A stretch of 64,000 nucleotides of DNA, from NCBI RefSeq assembly GCF_016863495.1, contig NZ_BOOZ01000006.1, forward strand, positions 62,001-126,000, written 5' to 3'. This DNA is from Micromonospora andamanensis. GTDB lineage: Bacteria > Actinomycetota > Actinomycetes > Mycobacteriales > Micromonosporaceae. Shown here one piece after another: positions 17,948 through 26,998 of this stretch. Within the stretch, counting starts at the first letter, position 1. Every line of letters begins with the position of its first letter. The position numbers and the translations under genes are program-made. The notes below the pieces were generated by a model. That model was not told the origin of the DNA. It ran no database searches and worked only from the letters and a program-made list of their open reading frames with translations.

Positions 17948-18673
17948 ATGACGATCGTCCCTGCCGACCGGCCGCACTCCGACGACGAGCCGGCGGTGGT
18001 CGAGGAACTGGCCGGGGCGGCCACCTCCCCGGAATCCGTGGCTGCGGCTGAGCGGATCCAGCAGGAGCTACGGCAACGCCTCGACCTGGATGACTGTCTC
18101 AACGTCGCACCGAGGCTCGTCGCCGGCGTGGACGTGTCGTACCACAAGGATTCGCCGCGGATCGTCGCCGCCGCCGTGGTCATCGACCTGACCACCGGCG
18201 TCGAAGTGGAGTCGGCAGTGGTACCCGGCAAGGTGAGCTTCCCGTATGTGCCGGGGCTGCTGGCCTTCCGCGAGGTGCCGATCCTGTTGGCGGCGCTGGG
18301 CCGGCTCGGCAGTCGTCCCGAGGTGGTGGTCTGCGACGGTTACGGAGTCGCCCATCCCCGGCGGTTCGGGCTCGCCTGCCACCTGGGTGTACTGACTGGG
18401 CTGCCCACCTTCGGGGTGGCCAAGGCGCCCTTTGTCGGTGCGTACGACGAGCCGGGCACCCGTCGGGGCGACTGGTCGGCACTCCGCGACGGTGACGAGG
18501 TGCTGGGTCGGGTGCTGCGTACGCAGACCGACGTCAAGCCGGTCTTCGTCTCGGTAGGCCACCGCACCAGCCTCGACCAGACGACCACGATCACGCTCGA
18601 CCTGAGCCGGCGCTACCGCCTGCCGGAGGTGATCCGCCGGGCCGACTTCCTCTCCCGCGAAGCCCTCCGCTGA
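17948..18673 (+). CDS. nfi: endonuclease V (deoxyinosine 3' endonuclease)
   Basis: This 241-residue endonuclease V nicks DNA one base 3' of deoxyinosine and other deaminated bases. Conserved elements: VAGVDVSYHKD (metal Asp62), FPYVPGLLAFRE (Pro-Tyr wedge, Glu109), VVVCDGYGVAHPRRFGLACHLG (Asp130), and GVAKAPFVG. The first 25 residues are an extra acidic leader. The start ATG is at 17948, 45 nt after the preceding gene, so co-transcription is possible. A long stem-loop follows at 18701-18741. Confidence 0.95.
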   Translation: MTIVPADRPHSDDEPAVVEELAGAATSPESVAAAERIQQELRQRLDLDDCLNVAPRLVAGVDVSYHKDSPRIVAAAVVIDLTTGVEVESAVVPGKVSFPYVPGLLAFREVPILLAALGRLGSRPEVVVCDGYGVAHPRRFGLACHLGVLTGLPTFGVAKAPFVGAYDEPGTRRGDWSALRDGDEVLGRVLRTQTDVKPVFVSVGHRTSLDQTTTITLDLSRRYRLPEVIRRADFLSREALR

Positions 18674-18700
18674 CCGTCAACGCTTGTACATCGAGTAATT

Positions 18701-18741
18701 CTTGGACAGTTCCCGTTAGCGCGTAACGGAAAATGTCCAAG
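18701..18741. terminator. stem-loop between convergent nfi and AAA ATPase genes
   Basis: The 18-nt arms 18701-18718 (CTTGGACAGTTCCCGTTA) and 18724-18741 pair with two mismatches around a GCGCG loop. The structure sits 28 nt after the nfi stop and 58 nt before the stop of the convergent ATPase gene. No T run follows, so it would be a hairpin-only bidirectional terminator or an element boundary. Confidence 0.65.
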
Positions 18742-18798
18742 ATCTCGACGCACGGGGGCTGCGGTACCGGCGGAAATGCGATCATTCCAGGTCGCGCA

Positions 18799-20289
18799 TC
18801 AGTCGGCGGTGTAGAGACGCGTGGGGTCGGCGAGGATCACGTCGGACCGATGGCGGCTGGCCGTCCACAGGTCATCGGTGAACCCCGTACCGCTGGCCAG
18901 CAGCAACCGGGTGTCCTGGGCGTCCAGACCGGGGCGGGCGGTGAGCAGGTCGCGCGCCCGGGCGAGCCGGTTCAGGTCAGCCGTGCCCAACACCCGCCCC
19001 CACTTGACCTCGCCGACGGCGAGCAGCGGGCGTGGCCCGTCGCCGAGCGGCGGCTCGCCGAGCGCGACGAGGTCCAGTTCCAGACTTGTCCGGCCGACCG
19101 GATCGGCGAGAACGGCGGGACTCGCCTCGGCGACGATGCCGCCAAATGTCTCGGGAGCGGCGAAACGCACTGACCACTGCCGGACGATCTCCTCGAACGA
19201 CGGGCCGAGCACCGCGCTGGCGTACCGCCGCTGGGAACGTCGCCAGACCTCCGGGCCTCGCCGCTGTTCCAAGGCTGTCCAGGCCGGCCGCATGACCGCC
19301 TGATAGAAGGTGATCAAGGGCTCGTTGATGCGGTAGCGGCTCCGGCCGCTGCGCAGCGGGTCCGGCTCCCGAACCAGGAGGCCGGCATCCTCCAGCACGG
19401 TGAGCGGGTGGTGCAGGTCAGTGCTCTTGCGCCCGATGAAGCCGGCGATGCCGCCTCGCGTGCAGTTCCCTTCGGCCACTGCCGCGAGAACGGAGTGATA
19501 GAGCGCCGAGTCCCGCAGATCCGGATCCTCAGCAAGGAGATACCGCGCCTCGCGGAAGAGCGGCCGGGCGGGATTCAGCACGGCGCGCACCACCCAGTCA
19601 TCGAAGTCGTCAGGCCCTTCCGGCGCGTCATCCTGGACGTACTCCCGGCGATAGGCAGGTGTGCCGCCCACGATTGCGAACACCTTGGCCGCGAGCAGCG
19701 GATCACTGATCTCCCAGAAGGCCGCAGCCGCCCGATAGTCGAGGGGAGCGACAGGCAGTTCGAGCCCTGCCCGCCCTCGCAGCGGCGCGGAGCCGGCCAG
19801 CAACCCGCCCATGAAGGACAGCGCAGAGCCGCACAGTAGAAGGCGGGTATGCGAGCCGGTCCGCTCGGGTCGGCCCGGCGTGAACGCATGCTGAATCACC
19901 GACGGCAGGTCGCGGCTCGCCCGAGCCAGGTAGGGAAACTCGTCGATAACCACCGGGACCGGCCGGGACCGGCCCAAGGCCAACAGCGCGTCGACAGCAC
20001 TCGACCAGTCCGCCAAGTGCACCGGAGCCGGGCTGTCCGTGGACCGGCCAAGCGCCTCTCCGAGCCGCCGAAGCGAGTCGGTCGACGTCGCCTCGGTAGC
20101 CCCGAAGTAGAAGCCTCCCGTGGCACGCGCCAACTCGTACAGCAGCAGGGTCTTGCCTTGCCGACGGCGACCACTGACCACGCCCAGGGTGGCGCCGAGT
20201 CGTCCATCGGTGGCGAACCGGGCCAACTCAGCCCACTCGATGTCCCGATCGAAGATCTCCGGAGGCTTGATCAAGTTCACGTCCACCAT
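18799..20289 (-). CDS. archaeal-type AAA ATPase with DUF234 / DEXK-like C-terminus
   Basis: The 496-residue P-loop ATPase is of the archaeal-ATPase (PF01637) plus DUF234 (PF03008) type. Walker A is GRRRQGKT at 40-47 and Walker B is VPVVIDEFPYL; a winged-helix region follows (about 285-350, GGIAGFIGRKSTDLHHPLTVLEDAGLL). The C-terminal domain contains SLELDLVAL...LLAVGEVKW, matching the spacing of a PD-(D/E)xK nuclease core. Proteins of this family occur sporadically and are often horizontally spread; their role is unclear, with DNA-related or defence functions suggested. It is flanked by a long stem-loop at its 3' side and an AT-rich palindromic promoter at its 5' side, both unlike the surrounding GC-rich DNA. 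Confidence 0.9.
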   Translation of the reverse strand: MVDVNLIKPPEIFDRDIEWAELARFATDGRLGATLGVVSGRRRQGKTLLLYELARATGGFYFGATEATSTDSLRRLGEALGRSTDSPAPVHLADWSSAVDALLALGRSRPVPVVIDEFPYLARASRDLPSVIQHAFTPGRPERTGSHTRLLLCGSALSFMGGLLAGSAPLRGRAGLELPVAPLDYRAAAAFWEISDPLLAAKVFAIVGGTPAYRREYVQDDAPEGPDDFDDWVVRAVLNPARPLFREARYLLAEDPDLRDSALYHSVLAAVAEGNCTRGGIAGFIGRKSTDLHHPLTVLEDAGLLVREPDPLRSGRSRYRINEPLITFYQAVMRPAWTALEQRRGPEVWRRSQRRYASAVLGPSFEEIVRQWSVRFAAPETFGGIVAEASPAVLADPVGRTSLELDLVALGEPPLGDGPRPLLAVGEVKWGRVLGTADLNRLARARDLLTARPGLDAQDTRLLLASGTGFTDDLWTASRHRSDVILADPTRLYTAD

Positions 20290-20291
20290 CC

Positions 20292-20340
20292 CGCAAGATG
20301 TATAACCACAGTTATTATAAGCGTAGTTATACGTCTTGCG
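20292..20340 (-). promoter_or_regulatory. AT-rich palindromic promoter/operator of the AAA ATPase gene
   Basis: A 17-bp inverted repeat (20292-20308 and 20324-20340, two mismatches, outer bases CGCAAGA/TCTTGCG) encloses a second palindrome ATAAC-CACA-GTTAT (20302-20315). On the minus strand a perfect TATAAT lies at 20319-20314, about 25 nt before the ATG. A repressor bound here would cover the -10, and the ATPase's winged helix makes autoregulation plausible. The segment is strikingly AT-rich for this genome. It could also terminate the ccs operon upstream. Confidence 0.65.
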
Positions 20341-20342
20341 GG

Positions 20343-21404
20343 TCAGATGCCGCCGTAGGAGTGCAGGCCCTCGAAGAAGATGTTCACGCCGAAGAGGTTC
20401 ATCAGCACGGTCAGGAAACCGAGGATGGCCAGCCAGGCCACCACGTTGCGTTTCACGCTTGGCGTGGCGCGGGCGTGCAGGTAGCCGGCGTAGATCACCC
20501 AGGAGATGAACGCCCAGGTCTCCTTCGGGTCCCAGCCCCACGGGCGCCCCCAGGCCGCCTCGGCCCAGATCGCCCCGGCGATCACCGCGAAGGTGAAGAT
20601 CGGGAACGAGAAGGCGTGCAGCACGAAGGTGAGCCGTTCCAGCCCGGCCGCCGCCGGCAGCCGCTTCGCCAGGGTGTACGGGAAGCTGCGCCTGCCCTCC
20701 TCGTACCCGGCCCGCATCAGGTAGGCCGCCGCAGGGACCGCACCCAGCAGGAACAGACCCGACGCAAAGACGATTGTCGACACGTGCACGACGAACCAGT
20801 ACGAGTTGAGCGCCGGCACCAGCGGCACGATCGGGGTGTAGAGCACCAGCTCGGCGGTGGCCACCAGCAGCACCATCACCAGGGTCAGGAAGAGCCCGAG
20901 GCGACGCAGGTACGGCCACTTGACAAGCACCGCCAGCCAGGCGGCGACCCCGATGAACGAGACCGTGAGCACGAACTCGTACATGTTGCCCCACGGCATC
21001 CGGTCGGCGGCGAGGCCACGGGTGACCAGGGCGGCCAGATGCAGCGCGGCGGCCACAGCGGTCAGCCCGACGGCGATCCGGCCGCCCAGCTCCGCCCGCC
21101 ACGCGGTGCGTTCGGCCCGACCCGGTGCCCCCGAGCCCAGCTCGGCACCGCCGGCCCCGGCGCCGTCCGTCGACGTGCCGGCGGTGGCAATGTCGGCTGC
21201 CGTGTCGGGAACGTCCGCCAGCGGGCCGACGGCCGTGCCACCGGCCGAGGCGCTGCCCAGCGCCGCGCCCACCAGCTCACGGGACGGTGCCGCGACCGCC
21301 CTGGCGCGCGAGTTGCCCAGGGCGTACTCCACGGCGTGACTGATCATCGCCAGCAGGTACGCCAGCGTGGCGATCGACACAAGCTGGTCGGAGAGTGCGG
21401 ACAT
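20343..21404 (-). CDS. ccsB: cytochrome c biogenesis protein CcsB/ResC
   Basis: This 353-residue membrane protein of system II cytochrome c maturation forms, with ResB, the heme exporter and cytochrome c synthetase. The heme-handling WWD-type motif reads WGRPWGWDPKETWAFISW near residue 275, with about eight transmembrane helices and conserved histidines in the flanking loops. An Ala/Gly/Thr-rich loop of about 70 residues after the first helix is unusual but common in actinobacteria. The ATG at 21404 overlaps the resB stop (ATGA) and has GGAAGGAG upstream; a GTG one codon earlier is the alternative. It is the last gene of the hemL-resA-ccdA-resB-ccsB group. Confidence 0.95.
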   Translation of the reverse strand: MSALSDQLVSIATLAYLLAMISHAVEYALGNSRARAVAAPSRELVGAALGSASAGGTAVGPLADVPDTAADIATAGTSTDGAGAGGAELGSGAPGRAERTAWRAELGGRIAVGLTAVAAALHLAALVTRGLAADRMPWGNMYEFVLTVSFIGVAAWLAVLVKWPYLRRLGLFLTLVMVLLVATAELVLYTPIVPLVPALNSYWFVVHVSTIVFASGLFLLGAVPAAAYLMRAGYEEGRRSFPYTLAKRLPAAAGLERLTFVLHAFSFPIFTFAVIAGAIWAEAAWGRPWGWDPKETWAFISWVIYAGYLHARATPSVKRNVVAWLAILGFLTVLMNLFGVNIFFEGLHSYGGI

Positions 21405-23074
21405 CACTCGGCTCCTTCCCGCGGCCGGGCCGGCGCGCCCGGGTCGGTGCCGGCGTCGCCGACTCGTCCACCGGCGCCGATCGCGGCGACCAGTTGGGCG
21501 AACTCGGCGGCGAACCCGGGATGCTCGGTACGCGGCAGACCAGCCACCTCGACCAAACTACTACCGCCTGTCGGAGATCCACTGTCGGGGTCACCCGGAC
21601 CGGCCGGCAGACCTGGACCGGCCGGCAGCAGCCGGACGAACACCCGCCGACGCCTGACGAAGAGCGACCCCATCAGCCCCAGCACCAGCCCGATCGAGCT
21701 GACCAGCAGCAGCATCGTGCCCGGGTCGTGACGCACCGACAGCACGATGTACCGTTCCGTGCCCACGAACTCGACTGTGGTGCCGTCGTCGAGGGTCCAG
21801 GATTCCCCGATCCGCAGTTGCTTCGCACCGATCTCGGTGAGCCGGCCGTTGCGTACCTGACGCTGGTCGAGCTGGTAGACCGACCCGGGGATGCCGGCGT
21901 CGAGCCCCAGGTTCCCCCGGTACGCCACCAGGTCGAGCAGTGGGTTCTGCTCGGTCGGATGCGCCGAGCGGACGAACGGCGGCTCCTGCGGTGCGGTCGG
22001 CAGGTACAGGCCGGAGAAGGCCACCTGGAGATCCGGGTTCCGCTCGCCGGTGTCCGGGTCGACGTTGGCGTCCGGGAAGGCGGCCAGCCCCTCACCGGTC
22101 AGCCCGATGTCGCCTGTGGTGAGGAACGGCACGGTGCTGGTCTGGGTGCCGCCGAACCTGTCGGTGTACCGGATCACCGGGGCGTAGCCGTGCCCCAGCA
22201 GGTAGACGTTCGCGCCGTCGAGGCGCAACGGTGCGTTGACCGAGAACTCGGCCTGGCGCGGAGCGCCGCCGTCCTCGTCGACTGTCACCTTCGCGTTGAA
22301 CGAGGACGCCTGGCCGTTCGGCAGGAACTGCGCGTCGAACTCGTCCAACTGCATGCAGAACCGGGGCAGGTCGTCGCCGACGCGCGGGCCGAGCTTCGCC
22401 TCGGCGTACTGCTGACGGGTGTTGCAGAAGACCTGGTCCGCACCGGCGACGAGCAGCCGGTTGCCGTGCCAGCCGTACCAGGAGCCGAGCGCGACGCCGA
22501 CAAGCACCAGCACCATCGAGGTGTGGAAGATCAGGTTGCCGGTCTCCTTGAGGTAGCCCTTCTCAGCGGAGACCTCGTCGCCGCGTACCGCCACCCGCCA
22601 CCGCCGTCGCCGCAGCGTCTCGGCGACGGCCGCCACGCCGCCCTCGGGCGCGGCCACCACCGCGTGCTGCGGCAACCGCTCCAAGCGCTTCGGTACGGCC
22701 GGCGGGCGCGCCCGCAGCGCCCGGACGTGGTCCCGCAGCCGGGGCGTGATGCACCCGATCAACGAGGTGAACAGCAGCAGGTAGATCGCGGAGAACCAGA
22801 CCGAGCTGAACGCCTCGAACGCGCCGATCCGGTCGAGCACCGGAGCCAGGTCCGGGTTCGCGGTGTAGAAGTCGCGGACGTCCTCCGGGTTGACGCCGCG
22901 CTGCGGCAGCACCGAACCCGGGATCGCGGCGACCGCGAGCAGGAAGAGCAGCACCAGCGCGGTACGCATGCTGGTGAGCTGCCGCCACGAGTTGCGCAGC
23001 AGGGCGTGCAGCGGATTGGGGCGGTGCCGGGGTGCCTCGGCCGGGCTGGCCGGCCGATCGTCCACGGCGGTCAT
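21404..23074 (-). CDS. resB: cytochrome c biogenesis protein ResB
   Basis: This encodes 556 residues. Three N-terminal transmembrane segments lie within about residues 30-220 (LTSMRTALVLLFLLAVAAIPGS, then SSVWFSAIYLLLFTSLIGC, then LIFHTSMVLVLVGVALG), followed by a large extracytoplasmic domain of about 280 residues and a final helix (LLLVSSIGLVLGLMGSLF). ResB holds heme and delivers it to apocytochromes with CcsB. The C-terminal 55 residues are Pro/Gly-rich. The start at 23074 overlaps the ccdA stop as ATGA. Frames further upstream are antisense-like and are excluded. Confidence 0.95.
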   Translation of the reverse strand: MTAVDDRPASPAEAPRHRPNPLHALLRNSWRQLTSMRTALVLLFLLAVAAIPGSVLPQRGVNPEDVRDFYTANPDLAPVLDRIGAFEAFSSVWFSAIYLLLFTSLIGCITPRLRDHVRALRARPPAVPKRLERLPQHAVVAAPEGGVAAVAETLRRRRWRVAVRGDEVSAEKGYLKETGNLIFHTSMVLVLVGVALGSWYGWHGNRLLVAGADQVFCNTRQQYAEAKLGPRVGDDLPRFCMQLDEFDAQFLPNGQASSFNAKVTVDEDGGAPRQAEFSVNAPLRLDGANVYLLGHGYAPVIRYTDRFGGTQTSTVPFLTTGDIGLTGEGLAAFPDANVDPDTGERNPDLQVAFSGLYLPTAPQEPPFVRSAHPTEQNPLLDLVAYRGNLGLDAGIPGSVYQLDQRQVRNGRLTEIGAKQLRIGESWTLDDGTTVEFVGTERYIVLSVRHDPGTMLLLVSSIGLVLGLMGSLFVRRRRVFVRLLPAGPGLPAGPGDPDSGSPTGGSSLVEVAGLPRTEHPGFAAEFAQLVAAIGAGGRVGDAGTDPGAPARPREGAE

Positions 23075-23913
23075 CAGATGCCCACCTCGAAACTGCCCAC
23101 CCCGACGGTGGTCTGCAACCAGATCACCACGTTGGTCCAACCGCCTGTGACAAGCGCCAGCCCGATCAGGATCAGCAGCGCCCCGCCGATCCGGGTGACC
23201 CAACGGCTGTGCCGACGCACCGTGCGGAACACCCCGAGCAGCCGGTTGAAGCCCAACCCGAAGACGACGAACGGGAGACCCAGCCCGAGGCAGTACGCCA
23301 CCGCCAGCACCACAGCCCGGTCCGTCTGGCCACTTGTGGTGGCCATGCCGAGCACCGCGGCCAGCGTGGGACCGGTGCACGGCACCCAGCTCAGCGCGAA
23401 CACGGCACCGAGCACCGGTGCGCCGAGCAGGCCGGCGGCGGGCAGCCTGTTGATCCGGAACTCACGCTGGAACCCGGGCAGCGCACCGAGGTAGCCCAGG
23501 CCGAGCAGGACGATGAGCCCGCCGACGATGATCTCCAGCGTCCGCTCGTGGTCGAAGAAGACCCGCCCGAACCCGCTGAACAGGACCGCGGTGGCGGTGA
23601 ACACGACTGTGAAGCCGGCGATGAACAGCAGCGTCCCGGCCAGCACCCGCCCCTTCACCGCCGGGGTGACCCGGGTGTCCGGCCGTACCGCCGTAGCGAC
23701 ACCGCCGCCACCGGCAGCTGTCCCGTCCGCTGCCGGCGTGTCCCGGCGGCCTTCGAGGTCCGCGCCCGCCAGCCCGGTGACGTACGACAGGTAGCCGGGC
23801 ATCAGCGGCAGCACGCACGGCGACAGGAAGCTGACCAGACCGGCCAGGGCCGCCGCGCCCAACGCCAGCAGCAACGGACCGGACTCGGCGAGCTGGCCGA
23901 AGGTCCCGCCCAT
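23074..23913 (-). CDS. ccdA: thiol-disulfide transporter CcdA
   Basis: This 279-residue polytopic membrane protein moves electrons from cytoplasmic thioredoxin to extracytoplasmic thiol proteins such as ResA, keeping apocytochrome cysteines reduced. The two redox cysteines lie in FLSPCVLPLMPGYLSY and ALSWVPCTGPTLA. A 40-residue Gly/Ala/Thr-rich insert after helix 1 is not part of the core family. ATGA overlaps link it to resA upstream and resB downstream. Confidence 0.95.
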   Translation of the reverse strand: MGGTFGQLAESGPLLLALGAAALAGLVSFLSPCVLPLMPGYLSYVTGLAGADLEGRRDTPAADGTAAGGGGVATAVRPDTRVTPAVKGRVLAGTLLFIAGFTVVFTATAVLFSGFGRVFFDHERTLEIIVGGLIVLLGLGYLGALPGFQREFRINRLPAAGLLGAPVLGAVFALSWVPCTGPTLAAVLGMATTSGQTDRAVVLAVAYCLGLGLPFVVFGLGFNRLLGVFRTVRRHSRWVTRIGGALLILIGLALVTGGWTNVVIWLQTTVGVGSFEVGI

Positions 23914-24488
23914 CAGCGCTCACCGGCCGGCGCGGGTGCCTCGGCGGCGATCCGCTCGACTATCGGTTGCAGCCCCTCCTGCCGGACCGCCGCCCGGATC
24001 ACCGTGGCGATCCGGCCCTCCCGGTCCAACACCACAGTGGCCGGGATGGTGTTCGGCGGGATGTCCATGTCGAGGGCGAGCCGACTGCCCGGGTCGAAGA
24101 TGCTCGGGTAGCTGACCCGGCCCTCCTCGAAGGCGATCGCCTTGTCCCGGCTGTCCTGCACGTTGATGCCGAGGAAGGTCACCCCGGCGTCCTTCGTCGC
24201 CTGGTAGGTGTTCTCCAGGTCGTCGGCCTCGGCCCGGCACGGCGCGCACCAGGAGCCCCAGAAGTTGACGACCACGACCTGGCCCCGCTGGCCGGCCACG
24301 TCGTAGGACCCACCGGCCAGCAGCTCACCGGCGATCTTCGGGGCGGCGGAGCGCTGCTCCGGGGCGCACTCGACGATGCCACCAGCGCTGTCGCAGGCGG
24401 ACTCCCTACCGTCGGCCGTGCAGCCGGTCAGGACCACCGCGGCGGTCGCGGTGGCGAGCAGGCCAGCGGCCAGCCTCCCGGCACCCAT
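23913..24488 (-). CDS. resA: ResA/TlpA-like thiol-disulfide lipoprotein
   Basis: The 191-residue product has a lipoprotein signal peptide with lipobox LTG-Cys23 and a thioredoxin-like domain (about 48-180) with active site SWCAPC (Cys81, Cys84). It would sit on the outer face of the membrane and reduce the CxxCH cysteines of apocytochromes using electrons from CcdA. The loop PNTIPATVVLDREGRI contains the expected cis-proline. Neighbours hemL, ccdA, resB and ccsB confirm the role. The start follows the end of the histidine phosphatase gene by 1 nt. Confidence 0.93.
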   Translation of the reverse strand: MGAGRLAAGLLATATAAVVLTGCTADGRESACDSAGGIVECAPEQRSAAPKIAGELLAGGSYDVAGQRGQVVVVNFWGSWCAPCRAEADDLENTYQATKDAGVTFLGINVQDSRDKAIAFEEGRVSYPSIFDPGSRLALDMDIPPNTIPATVVLDREGRIATVIRAAVRQEGLQPIVERIAAEAPAPAGER

Positions 24489-24489
24489 C

Positions 24490-25137
24490 TCAGGCTCCCT
24501 TGGCCGTCCGCGCGGTCGGCGACATGGCCACCAGGTGTGCGGCAGGTTCGGAGTAGCCGATGCCGACGATCTTGGCACCGTCGAAGTGGAAGGTGGTGAG
24601 CGAGGCAAGCGCGCACTGCCGCCGACGCGGGTCGTGCCACAGCCTCTTACGCTCCACGTACCGGCGCAGCGTCCAGATCGGCAGCTGGTGCGAGACCAGG
24701 ACGGCCTCCCGGCCCTCGGCGGCGATCCGGGCGGCGTGCAGCGCGGCGAACATCCGCTCGGCGATGGCCCGGTACGCCTCACCCCAGGACGGGGTGACCG
24801 GATCGCGCAGCACCCACCAGTTACGCGGGTCGCGGAAGGAACCGTCGCCGGGCGAGACCTTCTTGCCCTCGAACCAGTTGGCGCTCTCGATCAGCCGCTC
24901 GTCCACCCCGACCGGCAGCCGGAACTGGGCGGCGATCGGCTCGGCGGTCTGCTGGGCGCGTTCCAGCGGACTGGCCGCCACATGCACGACCTCACGTTCG
25001 GCGAGCCCCTGCGCGGCGGCCTTGGCCATCTGGACACCCAGTTCGCTGAGGCGGAACCCGGGCAGTCGGCCGTAGAGGATGCCGTCCGGGTTGTACACCT
25101 CGCCGTGCCGAAGCACGTGGACCACCGTCTTGCCCAT
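24490..25137 (-). CDS. histidine phosphatase family (phosphoglycerate mutase-like) protein
   Basis: This encodes 215 residues of the histidine phosphatase superfamily with VVHVLRHGEVYNPDGILYGR (catalytic His in RHGE near residue 11) and the second His in EAVLVSHQLPIW. It is conserved between hemL and resA in actinobacteria, as I recall, although its substrate is unknown; a heme or porphyrin link is suggested only by position. It lies 2 nt after hemL and 1 nt before resA, so it is part of one transcript. No signal peptide is present. Confidence 0.92.
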   Translation of the reverse strand: MGKTVVHVLRHGEVYNPDGILYGRLPGFRLSELGVQMAKAAAQGLAEREVVHVAASPLERAQQTAEPIAAQFRLPVGVDERLIESANWFEGKKVSPGDGSFRDPRNWWVLRDPVTPSWGEAYRAIAERMFAALHAARIAAEGREAVLVSHQLPIWTLRRYVERKRLWHDPRRRQCALASLTTFHFDGAKIVGIGYSEPAAHLVAMSPTARTAKGA

Positions 25138-25139
25138 TG

Positions 25140-26477
25140 CTACCCCCGTGACCCTGCCGCTGCCGCCGCGTTGGCCGCCGCCGGCAGCGCACCGGCGACC
25201 TGCTCCAGGGCGGCGTCGTCGATCGCCGCCGAGACGAACCAGGACTCGAACGCGCTCGGCGGCAGGTAGACCCCGGCGGCGAGCATCGCGTGGAAGAACG
25301 CCTTGAACGCCGGCACCTGCTGGGTGCGGGCGCTGTCGTAGTCGACCACGTCAGCATCGGTGAAGAAGATCGAGAACATGTTGCCCGCATACGACAGCCG
25401 GTGCGGGACCCCGGCGGCGGCCAGCGCGTCGGTGGCGAGCCTGCCCACCGTGGCGGCGGTCTCGTCCAGCCGGCGGTACAGCGCGTCATCGGCGAGCCGC
25501 AGCGTGGTCAGCCCGGCCGCGCAGGCGAGCGGGTTCCCGGAGAGGGTGCCGGCCTGGTAGACGGGGCCGGCGGGAGCCAGTCGCGACATGATCTCCGCGC
25601 GCCCGCCGAACGCCGCGGCGGGCAGCCCACCACCCATGACCTTGCCGTACGTCCACAGGTCCGCCTCGACCGGATCGAGGTCGTGCCAGCCGGCGCGGGA
25701 CACCCGGAACCCGGTCATCACCTCGTCGACGATGAGCAGTGCGCCGTGCGCGTGCGCGATCCGGGCCAGTTGTGCGTTGAACCCGTCCCGGGGGGCGACC
25801 ACGCCCATGTTTCCCGGCGCGGCTTCGGTGATCACCGCGGCGATGTGCTGGCCCTCGGCGGCGAAGGCCGCCTCGACGGCTGTCACGTCGTTGTACGGCA
25901 GCACGATGGTCTCGCTCGCCGCCGCGCCGGTGACCCCCGGCGAATCGGGCAGGCCGAGCGTGGCCACCCCGGAACCGGCGGCGGCCAGCAGCGCGTCCAC
26001 GTGGCCGTGATAGCACCCGGCGAACTTGATGATCTTCGAACGACCGGTGTAGCCACGGGCCAGGCGGATCGCCGACATGGTCGCCTCGGTACCCGAGTTG
26101 ACCAGCCGGATCTGCTCGACAGGGGTACGCGCGACGATCTCGTCGGCCAGTTCGACCTCGCCCGGAGTGGGCGTACCGAAGCTGGTGCCGTGCGCGGCGG
26201 CGGCCTGCACGGCCGCGACCACCTCGGGGTGGGCGTGGCCGAGGATCAGCGGGCCCCAGGAGCAGACCAGGTCGACATAGCGACGACCGTCCGCGTCGTG
26301 GAGCCAGGGCCCCTCACCTCGGACCATGAAGCGTGGCGTGCCGCCGACCGCCCGGAAGGCGCGCACAGGGGAGTTCACCCCGCCCGGCACGATGGCGCAG
26401 GCGCGGTCGAACAGGGCCGCTGAGGCCGGCGCGTCGACCGGGTATCGGTCGGATCCGGCGGTAAACACCTCGGTCAC
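25140..26477 (-). CDS. hemL: glutamate-1-semialdehyde 2,1-aminomutase HemL
   Basis: This 445-residue PLP enzyme converts glutamate-1-semialdehyde to 5-aminolevulinate in the C5 route of heme synthesis. The PLP lysine is residue 279 in [11 protein letters not shown], with [24 protein letters not shown] and VDEVMTGFR all as expected. The C-terminus is extended by an Ala-rich stretch. It is the first gene of a six-gene unit for heme supply and cytochrome c maturation. It diverges from the STAS gene at 26618 over 140 nt. Confidence 0.97.
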   Translation of the reverse strand: MTEVFTAGSDRYPVDAPASAALFDRACAIVPGGVNSPVRAFRAVGGTPRFMVRGEGPWLHDADGRRYVDLVCSWGPLILGHAHPEVVAAVQAAAAHGTSFGTPTPGEVELADEIVARTPVEQIRLVNSGTEATMSAIRLARGYTGRSKIIKFAGCYHGHVDALLAAAGSGVATLGLPDSPGVTGAAASETIVLPYNDVTAVEAAFAAEGQHIAAVITEAAPGNMGVVAPRDGFNAQLARIAHAHGALLIVDEVMTGFRVSRAGWHDLDPVEADLWTYGKVMGGGLPAAAFGGRAEIMSRLAPAGPVYQAGTLSGNPLACAAGLTTLRLADDALYRRLDETAATVGRLATDALAAAGVPHRLSYAGNMFSIFFTDADVVDYDSARTQQVPAFKAFFHAMLAAGVYLPPSAFESWFVSAAIDDAALEQVAGALPAAANAAAAAGSRG

Positions 26478-26617
26478 GATGCGGCCATTGTGTCAGCGCC
26501 CGACGGCGGATCGGCAGGCACCCCGTGTCGGAGGTAACCGGGCTCACCCCCGGCACGCTGCACGGGGACGGCACGCCTCGACAGGCCGGGCGACGGAGAT
26601 CGCGATAGGCTGACCCG

Positions 26618-26953
26618 GTGGATCGTGCCGAACTGTCCATCACCGTACACCGCACAGGCGACGAAGCAGTGCTGCGCCTTGCCGGTGAGATCGACATGCA
26701 AACGGCCGCCCAGCTGTCGACAGTCGTCAATGAGGTTCTCACCGAGCCGCCGCCCCGGATCGTCCTCGATCTCGGTGGCGTGACGTTCTGCGACTCGCAG
26801 GGGCTGGGCACCCTGGTCGTCCTCAGCCGCAAGGCCAGCCACGCACAGAGCCTGCTCATCCTCACAAACGTCGGCGAGTTCCTGCTACGCGTCCTCGACA
26901 TCACCGGCCTACGCAGCGCCCTGATGATCCGCAACGACGCCACCACCACCTGA
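26618..26953 (+). CDS. STAS-domain anti-sigma factor antagonist
   Basis: This 111-residue single STAS domain resembles SpoIIAA/RsbV. Core strands are TVHRTGDEAVLRLAGEIDMQTA and IVLDLGGVTFCDSQGLGTLVVL; Ser in FCDSQG is the likely phosphorylation site used by an RsbW-type kinase. The start is a GTG at 26618. The signalling genes downstream on the other strand (27.1-32.0 kb) and the ATPase-phosphatase at 32.2 kb make it a likely partner in switching. The hairpin at 26999 ends its transcript. Confidence 0.92.
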   Translation: MDRAELSITVHRTGDEAVLRLAGEIDMQTAAQLSTVVNEVLTEPPPRIVLDLGGVTFCDSQGLGTLVVLSRKASHAQSLLILTNVGEFLLRVLDITGLRSALMIRNDATTT

Positions 26954-26998
26954 CCCACCCCACCCCACCCACCCCACCCCCACCCCCACCGCCGATGC

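Noticed and set aside
21395..23494. A 699-codon plus-strand frame opposite resB
   Set aside because: Shadow of a gene whose minus-strand product is a recognisable ResB with transmembrane helices.
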